Part shown: piece after piece, positions 27,833 through 35,387 of the stretch
How the letters are laid out: each line of letters opens with the position of its first letter
Position numbering within the stretch: the stretch's first letter is position 1
From: Caldimonas manganoxidans ATCC BAA-369
Lineage (GTDB): Bacteria; Pseudomonadota; Gammaproteobacteria; Burkholderiales; Burkholderiaceae_C
DNA length: 64,000 nt
NCBI RefSeq assembly: GCF_000381125.1
Contig: NZ_KB905929.1
Coordinates: forward strand, 62,001-126,000
Direction: 5' to 3'
The notes under the pieces: generated by a model
What the model was told of the DNA's origin: nothing
The model's database searches: none
Seen by the model: only the letters and a program-made list of their open reading frames with translations
Position numbers and translations under genes: made by a program

Positions 27833-28648
27833 TCATTTTTTCGTTTGGCGATGCAGGCGCCGCTTCGCATTCAGCCGTCGGAGCTGCAACCAAAAGCGCT
27901 GATGCCACGGCAGACGGACCTTGGCGATCGCGCCTGCGGCGAAGGCATATTTGCTAAAGTACCGATGTTCGGTGAGCTGATATTTTTCGAGGATTCGGCG
28001 CTCGTCTGCACGCGGGTCCAAGTCTGGGTTGTTTTTATAGAGGTTGCCGCCCAGTGGCCGCGTGTGCCGCACCGGCGTGGCATCGATCACCGCGATGCTG
28101 TCGGGGCGTCCCTTGCCACAAAGCTCAGGCCATACCCAGTCCAGCCCCCAACCCGAGCGGCTTTCGGAAAAGGTGTGCATGCAAGCCTTCAGCGCGGCCC
28201 GATCGAAGATCGGGACCATCACTTCCACAAACCGACAGAAGCGCAACAGGTAGTCGGGTTGTTGCAGCAAGGTGTCCCACGTGTAGTAGGAGTCGCGCGT
28301 CAAAGCGGGTTGAGCCAAGGACAGCCCGAATCCATGAAAAAGCGCGAACATCCGGTTGAGAGTGTCCGTCGTCGCAGCGATGTCGTCGTCTGGAAACCAA
28401 AACGCGTCATAGCGATTCACGAGGTCGGGGTTTTGTTCCAACAGTTCACCGATACAGGGCCACTTGGGTCCGCGGCGGGTTTCATAGTAGTCCGCACTGG
28501 CCTGGTGCCGGCCCGGGGTCGTGCCGTAATAGCTGATGAAGAGGTCGAAATCTCGCTCGGGCTGTGCGATCCAACCATCATGGAGTGAATCGTCCCCAGC
28601 ACGCAAAATGACGAGATTTTTTCGGCGGTAGGTCAGATTGGGGGTCAT
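27833..28648 (-). CDS. DUF707 family protein
   Basis: 271 residues from ATG 28648, with GGAG five bases upstream. The sequence contains NLVILRAGDDSLH, SYYGTT, FWFPDDDIAAT (an acid-rich DXD-like motif) and SGWGLDWVWPEL, typical of DUF707, a family of unknown function in bacteria and plants whose motifs recall glycosyltransferases. No signal peptide or membrane helix. It lies 86 bases upstream of glf on the same strand, so a role in galactofuranose-containing surface glycan is plausible but unproven. Confidence 0.8.
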   Translation of the reverse strand: MTPNLTYRRKNLVILRAGDDSLHDGWIAQPERDFDLFISYYGTTPGRHQASADYYETRRGPKWPCIGELLEQNPDLVNRYDAFWFPDDDIAATTDTLNRMFALFHGFGLSLAQPALTRDSYYTWDTLLQQPDYLLRFCRFVEVMVPIFDRAALKACMHTFSESRSGWGLDWVWPELCGKGRPDSIAVIDATPVRHTRPLGGNLYKNNPDLDPRADERRILEKYQLTEHRYFSKYAFAAGAIAKVRLPWHQRFWLQLRRLNAKRRLHRQTKK

Positions 28649-29160
28649 ATCGGCTCCATGTCGTTTCGTGTGGAAAGCAACACTGTCACTGGGGCATCGC
28701 CGGCGCGAATGGGCTGGCCGGCAGGGGCTCTTCGTCATATCGAGTCGATAAGCAACGAGAACCGACATGCCGCGCAGGCTGCATTGGGCTTTGCTGCGGG
28801 TCCGCGCAGACGCAGCGCGGCATCGTCTCAACGGGGCAGACTCGCGCAAATCGGGCTGGGCCATGGCGTGGCTGGGCATGCGCGACGACGAAATCGACGA
28901 TGAGCGCTCAGGTCAAGGTCCACATGAGGGTTTGCTCGGATGGTGAATTCTCGCATGAATGCCTAGCGCGCCCAGCTCGTGTGCTTGTCCGGTTGTTACA
29001 CGGTCGTCTGTGTCGTCCCGTCACCGATTCACCGAGCGGGGCGGCCGCCGTGGCGCGAGGCCTGCGGCCAAAGGGGGAGGCATTCCTCATTGCATCACGC
29101 TGGACTCTGCCCACAGAATCGGTCACCCGAGTTTCAATTCGGGAGGAGGTGGAGCAGGGG
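28649..29160. other. Intergenic region between divergent genes
   Basis: 512 bases between the starts of the DUF707 gene (minus) and the acyl-CoA synthetase (plus). Open frames cross it, including an in-frame extension of the synthetase, but none shows a family motif. It must carry the promoters of both genes; I cannot point to convincing -35 and -10 elements. Confidence 0.5.
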
Positions 29161-30864
29161 ATGGCTTGGGATGCTCACGCGGCGTTGCATGCTGCGTTTG
29201 GCTGGCGGGTGCCGGAGTTCTTCAACATCGCTGAGGTTTGTTGCCATCGCTGGGCACAGGCGGCAGGGCAGCGCACCGCGATCGTCTACGAGCATGAAGC
29301 CGGCCGGCGCAGGACGCTGAATTTTGCCGAGCTCCATGCGCAAGCCAACCGGCTGTCGCATGCGTTGGAGAGGTTGGGCGTGCAGCCGGGCGACCGTGTG
29401 GCGCTGGTCATGCCGCAACGGCTGGAGACCGCGATCGCGCACATGGCGGTGTACCAGATGGGGGCGGTGGCCATGCCGCTGTCCATGCTCTTTGGGCCGG
29501 AAGCCTTGGCCTATCGACTCGCGCACAGCGAGGCGGTGGTGGCCATAGCCGATGAGACCTCGATCGCCAATTTGCGCCAAGCGCGCGCCCAGTGCCCAGC
29601 GCTGCGACACGTGGTTGCCGTGGGGGAGGCCAGTGGCCTGGGCGACCTCGACTGGGAAGCCGCCTTGGCGCGCGAGTCTGCGCTTTACGTGGCGCGGGCC
29701 ACGCGAGCGGACGACCCGGCCGTGCTGATCTACACCAGCGGCACCACGGGCCCGCCCAAGGGCGCGCTGATCCCGCACCGGGCGCTGATTGGCAACCTGC
29801 CGGGTTTCGTGGCGAGCCAGAATTGGTTTCCCCGCAAGGGCGACGTGTTCTGGTCGCCGGCGGACTGGGCCTGGACCGGCGGCTTGATGGATGCGCTGCT
29901 GCCCACGCTGTACTTCGGCCGGCCCATCGTGGCCTATCAGGGCCGCTTCAGTCCCGAGAAGGCCTTCGAGTTGATGGAACGTCACGGCGTGACCAACACG
30001 TTTCTGTTTCCCACGGCCTTGAAGGCGATGATGAAGGCCGTGCCGCAGCCGCGGAAGTGCTACCGGCTGAAGCTGCGCGCCATCATGAGTGCGGGGGAGG
30101 CGGTGGGGGATGCGGTGTTTGCCTATGGACGAGAGCAGTTGGGCGTGACGATCAACGAGATGTTCGGTCAGACCGAAATCAACTACGTGGTCGGCAACTG
30201 CGGGGAGTTCCTGGACACGGCGGGGCGGGTTCATCCGGGGTGGCCTGCCAAGCCGGGCAGCATGGGGCGGCCGTATCCGGGCCATCGGGTGGCGGTGATC
30301 GATGACGAAGGCCGTGAGTGTCCGCCGGGCGTGCCGGGTGAGGTGGCCGTGCACCGTCGGGATGTCCACGGGCAGCTCGATCCCATCTTCTTCCTTGGTT
30401 ACTGGAAGAACGAGGAGGCCACGCGCGCCAAGTTCACCGGCGATCCGAACGACTCCTGGTGCCGCACGGGCGACACCGCGGTGATGGATGAGGACGGCTA
30501 CCTCTGGTATCAGGGGCGCAGCGACGATGTCTTCAAGGCCGCGGGCTATCGCATCGGGCCCAGTGAAATCGAGAATTGCCTGGTCAAGCACCCGGCGGTG
30601 GCCAATGCCGCAGTGGTGCCCAAGCCCGATCCCGAACGCGGTGCGGTGGTCAAGGCTTATGTGGTGCTGGCGCCGGGGCATGTGGGGGATGCGGCGCTGG
30701 TCGAGTCGCTCCAGCAGCACGTGCGCGCCCGGCTGGCTCCTTATGAATATCCCAAGGAGATCGAGTTCATCGATGCGCTGCCGATGACCACCACCGGCAA
30801 GGTGCAGCGGCGGGTGCTGCGGCTGCGCGAGGAGGAGCGCGCGCGTGCCGCGCCTGCCTCATGA
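29161..30864 (+). CDS. AMP-forming acyl-CoA synthetase
   Basis: About 567 residues from ATG 29161, chosen because MAWDAHAALHAAF and FFNIAEVCCHRWA align with the start of medium-chain or acetyl-type acyl-CoA synthetases. The AMP-binding P-loop is LIYTSGTTGPPKGA, further motifs are MFGQTEINYV, GRSDDVFKAAGYRIGPSEIE and the catalytic Lys in TTTGKVQRR. It activates a carboxylic acid to acyl-CoA through an acyl-adenylate. The acid is not defined; short or medium chain is the best guess. A thioesterase gene is convergent immediately downstream. Confidence 0.9.
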   Translation: MAWDAHAALHAAFGWRVPEFFNIAEVCCHRWAQAAGQRTAIVYEHEAGRRRTLNFAELHAQANRLSHALERLGVQPGDRVALVMPQRLETAIAHMAVYQMGAVAMPLSMLFGPEALAYRLAHSEAVVAIADETSIANLRQARAQCPALRHVVAVGEASGLGDLDWEAALARESALYVARATRADDPAVLIYTSGTTGPPKGALIPHRALIGNLPGFVASQNWFPRKGDVFWSPADWAWTGGLMDALLPTLYFGRPIVAYQGRFSPEKAFELMERHGVTNTFLFPTALKAMMKAVPQPRKCYRLKLRAIMSAGEAVGDAVFAYGREQLGVTINEMFGQTEINYVVGNCGEFLDTAGRVHPGWPAKPGSMGRPYPGHRVAVIDDEGRECPPGVPGEVAVHRRDVHGQLDPIFFLGYWKNEEATRAKFTGDPNDSWCRTGDTAVMDEDGYLWYQGRSDDVFKAAGYRIGPSEIENCLVKHPAVANAAVVPKPDPERGAVVKAYVVLAPGHVGDAALVESLQQHVRARLAPYEYPKEIEFIDALPMTTTGKVQRRVLRLREEERARAAPAS

Positions 30865-30986
30865 GGCGCGGATGCCCAGTGGCGTCAGTGCGACATCCGC
30901 TGGCTGCCGTGATCGGCCGTGCCAGACGGTAGGGCCTTGCGCACGTCGCTCACCTGCGGCCGGCGCAAGGCGCGCAGCGGATCGGC

Positions 30987-31805
30987 TCATCCAAACACCG
31001 CCACCACCTGATAGCCCAGCGCGGCCAGCCGTCCATCGGGGGACCACAAGCGGGTGCTTTCGCTGACGTAGCCCTCAGCGCCTGCGTGTGTGTCCTTGTC
31101 CACGCGCCACCAGCCACTTGCCGCCGAGGTGGCATCGGGCAGGGCATGGGGTTGCAGTTCCAGTGACCACGACACCGAACTGGCCGCAACGGGCGCGTTG
31201 AAGCGGCTGATCGCTGGCGTGGGCGGGGCATCGGCCAGCAGGACCGACAGCAGTTCGGCGTCGACGTCCCGGGCCTCGTGCAACCGCAGGTGGATACGCG
31301 ACGACCATGTGTCGGTTCCCGACATCGGCCAGCCGCCTTCGGCCCATCGGAAGTCCAGGTGTTGGGTGAATGCGGGAGCCAGGCCCGGCACATAGGGCCG
31401 CGCCGGCAGCTCGTCGGGCTGCCGCGCCACGTCGGGGCGGCGCGGGTCCAAGGCTGGCAGCTGTGTCGGCCGTCCGGCGCCAAACACCCCCAGCAGCACG
31501 GCAGCGACCTGTTCACCCTGCCATACCCGCGCTTGCACCTGCCGGACATGCCGCCCCGTGCGCAGCAGCTCCACGGTGACTCGGACCTCGCCGGCATTCA
31601 CCGGCGCGACGAAATTGGTCTGCAAGGCGCGCAGCGGCCACGCGCTGGGGGCGATGTCTCGCATGGCGACCACGCCATAGACGGCGATGAGGCCGCCAAA
31701 GGCCGTGCGGCCTTGCAGCCAGTCCGGCAGCACCGGCAAGACGACGGCATCGCCGTCACGTCGGCGCTGCGCCAACACTCGGGACAAGGGGGTCGGGGCG
31801 TCCAT
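30987..31805 (-). CDS. Acyl-CoA thioesterase, TesB-like double hotdog
   Basis: About 272 residues from ATG 31805; a GTG two codons upstream is possible. The two halves look like tandem hotdog domains of the thioesterase-like superfamily: FGGLIAVYGVVAM and LQTNFVAPVNAGEV in the first, and VSWSLELQP with YVSESTRLWSPDGRLAALGYQ in the second. It would hydrolyse acyl-CoA to free acid and CoA in the cytosol. It faces an acyl-CoA synthetase on the other strand and is driven by a promoter with a palindrome in its spacer. Confidence 0.82.
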   Translation of the reverse strand: MDAPTPLSRVLAQRRRDGDAVVLPVLPDWLQGRTAFGGLIAVYGVVAMRDIAPSAWPLRALQTNFVAPVNAGEVRVTVELLRTGRHVRQVQARVWQGEQVAAVLLGVFGAGRPTQLPALDPRRPDVARQPDELPARPYVPGLAPAFTQHLDFRWAEGGWPMSGTDTWSSRIHLRLHEARDVDAELLSVLLADAPPTPAISRFNAPVAASSVSWSLELQPHALPDATSAASGWWRVDKDTHAGAEGYVSESTRLWSPDGRLAALGYQVVAVFG

Positions 31806-31834
31806 GGGCACCTGTGCGTCGTGAAGAAATGAGC

Positions 31835-31863
31835 ATTATCGAACGATCGTTCGATTTTGTCAG
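31835..31863 (-). promoter_or_regulatory. Thioesterase promoter with palindromic operator in the spacer
   Basis: Read on the minus strand: -35 CTGACA (31858-31863, five of six consensus bases), a 17-base spacer, then -10 GATAAT (31835-31840, five of six). A perfect 18-bp palindrome, ATCGAACGATCGTTCGAT (31838-31855), covers most of the spacer and half the -10. This is a typical place for a TetR-type repressor, but no such regulator gene is in the window. The predicted transcription start is about 25 bases before the thioesterase ATG. Confidence 0.7.
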
Positions 31864-32119
31864 AACGGGGCACTCCTCGTCTGCGGACGATCGATCAGGG
31901 GGCAAAAACGTCTGGACATGGATGCATTCGTTCCCAATCGTTACCGTTGTCGGTGCGGGCCGACAGCGTCGTTCGGGCGTGCGCCGACAGTGGCGCTGCC
32001 GCGGTCTGCCTAGAGTTCGTCTCAACCGCATCGATTCGATCGGTTCGAGCGCCGGGTCTGGATGATCTGGCGGCATCCGCCGCCTCGTGCGGCACAGAGG
32101 ACTCGAAAGGACAAGTGCC

Positions 32120-32554
32120 ATGAACAAAACCACCGTGTGGGTCGCACCCGTCATTGCGGTGCTGACGTTGGCCGGCTGCGGCCAGGAGCAGCAGGAACAG
32201 GCCCAGCGATCGCAGGCCGATGCGGCCATCGCCCAGGCCGAGTCCTCGGTGCGTGAACTGGGCGAGCAAGCCCGTCAGGGCTTGGAGCGCGCCGGCCAGG
32301 CCGTGGGTGATCGGGTCGAGCGCGCGGCCGAAGCCTTCGACGATGCGGCCCTCTCGGCCCAGGTCAGCGCGGCGCTGGCCCGAGATCCGCAGCTCAGTGC
32401 CTTGACCATCGATGTGGACACGAAGGCCGGGCGCGTGAGGCTGAGCGGCACCGCACCCAGCCCCGAGGCGCGCGATCGCGCCACCCAGTTGGCTGCTGCG
32501 GTGCCGGGCGTGCGCAGCGTGGACAACTTGCTGACCGTCTCACCGAAGCCCTGA
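32120..32554 (+). CDS. BON-domain lipoprotein
   Basis: 144 residues. The N-terminus is a lipoprotein signal with lipobox LTLAGC (Cys20). A helical Glu/Ala/Arg-rich stretch (about 25-75) leads to one BON domain (about 78-142: LSAQVSAALARDPQLSAL, GRVRLSGTAPSPEARDRA, VPGVRSVDNLL). BON proteins such as OsmY and DolP act in envelope stability. The ribosome binding site is AAAGGAC. It stands alone between divergent and convergent genes. Confidence 0.85.
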   Translation: MNKTTVWVAPVIAVLTLAGCGQEQQEQAQRSQADAAIAQAESSVRELGEQARQGLERAGQAVGDRVERAAEAFDDAALSAQVSAALARDPQLSALTIDVDTKAGRVRLSGTAPSPEARDRATQLAAAVPGVRSVDNLLTVSPKP

Positions 32555-32592
32555 GCTGGGGCGCCCATGCTGACCGACGGTGTGGGCTGCCC

Positions 32593-33627
32593 TCAGGCCG
32601 TATCGTCGGCCACCTGCAAGACGAGCTTGCCGAAATTCTCGCCGTTGAACAGCTTGAGCAGCGCGCGCGGAAAGTGCTCCAGTCCGCGGACCACGTCTTC
32701 TCGGGAATGCATGCGCCCTTCACGCAGATAGCCGGCCAGCTCGGCGATGGCCTGGGGATAGCGGTCGGCATAGTCGAACACGACCATGCCTTCCATGCGG
32801 GCTCGGTTGACCAACAACGACAGATAGTTCTTCGGGCCGGCCACCGGCGTGGTGTTGTTGTACTGGCTGATGGCCCCGCAGATGACGATGCGAGCTTTGC
32901 GGTTGATGCGGGTGAGCACGGTATCGAGGATGTCCCCGCCCACGTTGTCGAAATAGATGTCCACTCCCTGGGGACAATGTTCTTTCAGCCCGGCGCGCAC
33001 ATCACTGTTCTTGTAGTCGATGCAGGCGTCGAAACCCAGTTCGCGCACCACCCATTCGCACTTGGCCGGCCCGCCGGCGATGCCCACCACCCGGCAGCCC
33101 TTGATCTTGGCGAGTTGCCCCACGGTCTGGCCGACGGCACCGGCCGCGCCGGAGACGACCAGGGTGTCGCCCGGCTTGGGCTGGCCAATGTCCATGAGCC
33201 CAAAGTAGCCCGTCATGCCTGGCATGCCCAGGACGTTGAGCCATTGGGTCCAGCTGCCGAGGCGCAAGTCGATGCGGCTCAGGCCACTGCGGCGGATCTC
33301 CGACTCCGGGATCAGGCAATACTCCTGCACGCCCAGGCTGCCACTGACGGCATCCCCCACCGCAAACGCAGGGTTGTTCGACGCGATCACCCGGCCCACG
33401 CCACCGGCGCGCATCACCTCCCCAAGGCCCACCGGCGGGATGTAGGACTTGCCCTCGTTCATCCAGCCGCGCATGGCCGGGTCCAGCGAGAGATAGAGCG
33501 TCTTGATGAGCACGCCGCCGGGACCTGGCTGGGCGACGGGTTCTTCGGTGAACTGCCAGTTGGCATCCGTGGGCAGCCCCACGGGGCGTGAGGCCAGGCG
33601 AATCTGGTGGTTGAGGGTCGCAGTCAT
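32593..33627 (-). CDS. NADP-dependent MDR oxidoreductase (CurA/LTB4DH-like)
   Basis: 344 residues of the zinc-free medium-chain dehydrogenase type. LSLDPAMRGWM and a Rossmann motif VSGAAGAVGQTVGQLAK (near 150) are typical of NADPH-dependent alkenal reductases such as curcumin reductase and leukotriene B4 12-hydroxydehydrogenase. It probably reduces the double bond of enals or enones. The start has AGGA at proper spacing. It is cytosolic and apparently monocistronic. Confidence 0.88.
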   Translation of the reverse strand: MTATLNHQIRLASRPVGLPTDANWQFTEEPVAQPGPGGVLIKTLYLSLDPAMRGWMNEGKSYIPPVGLGEVMRAGGVGRVIASNNPAFAVGDAVSGSLGVQEYCLIPESEIRRSGLSRIDLRLGSWTQWLNVLGMPGMTGYFGLMDIGQPKPGDTLVVSGAAGAVGQTVGQLAKIKGCRVVGIAGGPAKCEWVVRELGFDACIDYKNSDVRAGLKEHCPQGVDIYFDNVGGDILDTVLTRINRKARIVICGAISQYNNTTPVAGPKNYLSLLVNRARMEGMVVFDYADRYPQAIAELAGYLREGRMHSREDVVRGLEHFPRALLKLFNGENFGKLVLQVADDTA

Positions 33628-33708
33628 GGTCGTTCCTTTTTGAGCATGTCGCAGCCGGTGTTGGCCGGCCCACTCAGCAATGACACCACGGCCCGCGGTC
33701 GCGCGCCG

Positions 33709-34620
33709 TCACTTAGGCGACGCAGACGACTGGGCCGTCGTGGCAGCCTGCCGATCGGCGCGTAGCCGCAGTGGGGCGCGCGGCGGTCGGCGGTCGGGGC
33801 AGGCCGGATCGTCGAGTTTGCGCATGGCGGTCTCGGCAGCCGCTTGCAAGAAGTCGAGCATGATCGGGGCGCTGTCGATCAGATTGTTGCGGCCATGATG
33901 GAACTCAGGGTGCCACTGCAGGCCGCGCGCGTAGCCGTCGCCGGTCCAGCGGATGGCCTCGACCACGCCATCCAGTGAGGACACGGCTTCCACCACCACT
34001 TGCTTGCCCAGTTGCGCCACGGCCTGGTGGTGGATGCTGGTGACGCGCAGTTGGGTGGCGTTTGGGTAGAGCTGGGCGAGCTGCGAGCCTTGCAAGAAGG
34101 TGATGTCGTGCTCGAACTGGTCATACAACTCGGCATCGACATGACGGTGGGTATTGGGGCATTGCGTCTGCAGGTCCTGGTACAGGGTGCCGCCGAAAGC
34201 CACATTGAGCAGTTGGCAGCCGCGGCACACGCCGATGACGGGTTTGCCTTGGTCGAGAAAGGAGCGCAGCAGCGCGAGTTCATACCGGTCTCGCACCGGA
34301 TCGCCGCTCCAGCGCGGGTCGATCGGCTCTTGACCGTAGGTTTGGGGGGCGACATCGGCGCCGCCTTGCAGCACCAGGCCGTCGAGCTCGGCCACGTATT
34401 CATCGACCGACAAGTGACGGGCGGCTCGGCGGCTGTCTTCGGCCACTGCCGGCACCATGAAGGCCATGGCACCATGCTCCATGATCCAGTGGGCCAGCGA
34501 TTGCTCCAGATACTGCAAGGTCTTGTTGCGAAAGCCCAACTCCGGCGGCACCTGGTAGAGCAGGCGCGCCGAGATACCGATACGCAAGGGCCGCGTCGGA
34601 AGCTGTGTGTAGCGGGTCAT
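33709..34620 (-). CDS. Class I glutamine amidotransferase-like hydrolase (peptidase C26)
   Basis: 303 residues from ATG 34620. It has the C26 triad: nucleophile Cys in PVIGVCRGCQLLNV, and the His in GLQWHPEFHH; also LVLQGGADVAP. The closest characterised enzymes are gamma-glutamyl-GABA hydrolases (PuuD). No other putrescine genes are nearby, so PuuD function is only a family-level guess. The last 30 residues are Arg/Pro/Ala-rich and atypical. Confidence 0.85.
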   Translation of the reverse strand: MTRYTQLPTRPLRIGISARLLYQVPPELGFRNKTLQYLEQSLAHWIMEHGAMAFMVPAVAEDSRRAARHLSVDEYVAELDGLVLQGGADVAPQTYGQEPIDPRWSGDPVRDRYELALLRSFLDQGKPVIGVCRGCQLLNVAFGGTLYQDLQTQCPNTHRHVDAELYDQFEHDITFLQGSQLAQLYPNATQLRVTSIHHQAVAQLGKQVVVEAVSSLDGVVEAIRWTGDGYARGLQWHPEFHHGRNNLIDSAPIMLDFLQAAAETAMRKLDDPACPDRRPPRAPLRLRADRQAATTAQSSASPK

Positions 34621-34696
34621 GCGCGATTGTGAGACCAGCCCTGCCACTGCGGTCAAGCAGGGCCTTGCAAGGGGGCCGATGCGGGCGGAACAGACG

Positions 34697-34726
34697 AAAA
34701 AAAACCGCAGCGGCTGCTGCGGTTTT
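34697..34726 (-). terminator. Rho-independent terminator of the cold shock gene
   Basis: Stem AAAACCGCAGC (34701-34711) and GCTGCGGTTTT (34716-34726) with a 4-base loop. On the minus strand it is followed by a run of eight T (34697-34704, partly in the stem). It lies 28 bases after the cold shock stop codon. Confidence 0.85.
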
Positions 34727-34753
34727 CTCGTCCGGGGCAAAGCCCGAGGGGCG

Positions 34754-34963
34754 TTACAGCGGGCGGATATTGGCGGCCTGCAGGCCTTTTTGACCTTGTT
34801 TGACCTCGAATTCGACGCGCTGGTTTTCCTGCAGGGTCTTGAAGCCCGTGCCTTGGATGTCACGGAAATGGGCGAACAGATCGGCGCCGCCGTTGTCCTG
34901 GGCGATGAAGCCGTAGCCCTTGCTTTCGTTGAACCATTTGACGGTGCCGGTTTGGGTGCTCAT
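34754..34963 (-). CDS. Cold shock protein, CspA family
   Basis: 69 residues, one OB-fold cold shock domain: [15 protein letters not shown] holds RNP1, DLFAHF is the RNP2 equivalent, followed by [17 protein letters not shown]. Such proteins bind single-stranded RNA and DNA, melt RNA structure and can prevent transcription termination. The start ATG has AAAGGA at proper spacing. A long leader with a terminator-like hairpin lies upstream and a strong terminator downstream, so it is a single-gene unit. Which csp paralogue it is cannot be told. Confidence 0.95.
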   Translation of the reverse strand: MSTQTGTVKWFNESKGYGFIAQDNGGADLFAHFRDIQGTGFKTLQENQRVEFEVKQGQKGLQAANIRPL

Positions 34964-34988
34964 GGAGCGTTCCTTTGAAAATGACATG

Positions 34989-35027
34989 AAAAAAAGCAGG
35001 CATGCACAGCGTGCACGAAGCACCTGC
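34989..35027 (-). promoter_or_regulatory. Terminator-like hairpin in the csp leader (possible attenuator)
   Basis: On the minus strand a structured element GCAGG(7 bases)TGCAC-GCT-GTGCA(2 bases)CCTGC is followed at once by seven T residues (34989-34995). It ends 25 bases before the cold shock start codon. It resembles an intrinsic terminator located between promoter and gene. The outer and inner stems are 5 bp each with an asymmetric internal bulge, so stability is moderate. Confidence 0.5.
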
Positions 35028-35139
35028 AGGAAACACTCTAGAGACGGAACCCGGGGATTCGAACGAGACTTGCGCAGGTGAGCCCTGGCAAGACGGGGAA
35101 GACCTCAAAGACCGACGGTCTGGCGTGTACCTGCTGCGC

Positions 35140-35145
35140 ACTATA
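35140..35145 (-). promoter_or_regulatory. Candidate -10 element of the cold shock gene
   Basis: TATAGT on the minus strand, about 170 bases upstream of the csp start, the leader length expected for cspA-type genes. No good -35 is seen at the usual distance. Confidence 0.4.
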
Positions 35146-35189
35146 CACCACTTGCGCCGATCGTGCGCGTTTGCTGCATCATTGACTGC

Positions 35190-35387
35190 ATGAAGCTTTC
35201 ACGGTGGTTCCAGCCCAGGCATCCGATGTTTTGGCTGATGCTGATCTTCGGGGTGTTGTCCTCGCTATGTGTGTGGGCGCTACAGGCCCTGCCGCTGACA
35301 TCGCTGGGGCGGGGGCTCGTCGGGGCTTTGGGTTTGGTCAATGCGGGCCTGAGCACGTTTCTGACATGGCGGTTGATGCGCGACTGA
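35190..35387 (+). CDS. Small two-helix membrane protein, unknown
   Basis: 65 residues beginning MKLSRWFQPRHPMFW. Two hydrophobic segments (about 13-32 and 38-58) suggest a small inner-membrane hairpin. No family recognised. Its last 22 bases overlap the start of the phosphodiesterase gene in another frame, so it may be coupled to it. The ATG lacks a clear ribosome binding site; an in-frame start nine codons upstream is possible. Confidence 0.5.
   Translation: MKLSRWFQPRHPMFWLMLIFGVLSSLCVWALQALPLTSLGRGLVGALGLVNAGLSTFLTWRLMRD

Noticed and set aside
28900..29160. N-terminal extension of the acyl-CoA synthetase
   Set aside because: The frame is open but unlike the family; the family start matches ATG 29161.
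30934..30971. Inverted repeat GCCTTGCGC/GCGCAAGGC as terminator between convergent genes
   Set aside because: The loop is 20 bases and no T tract follows on either side, so termination is not supported.
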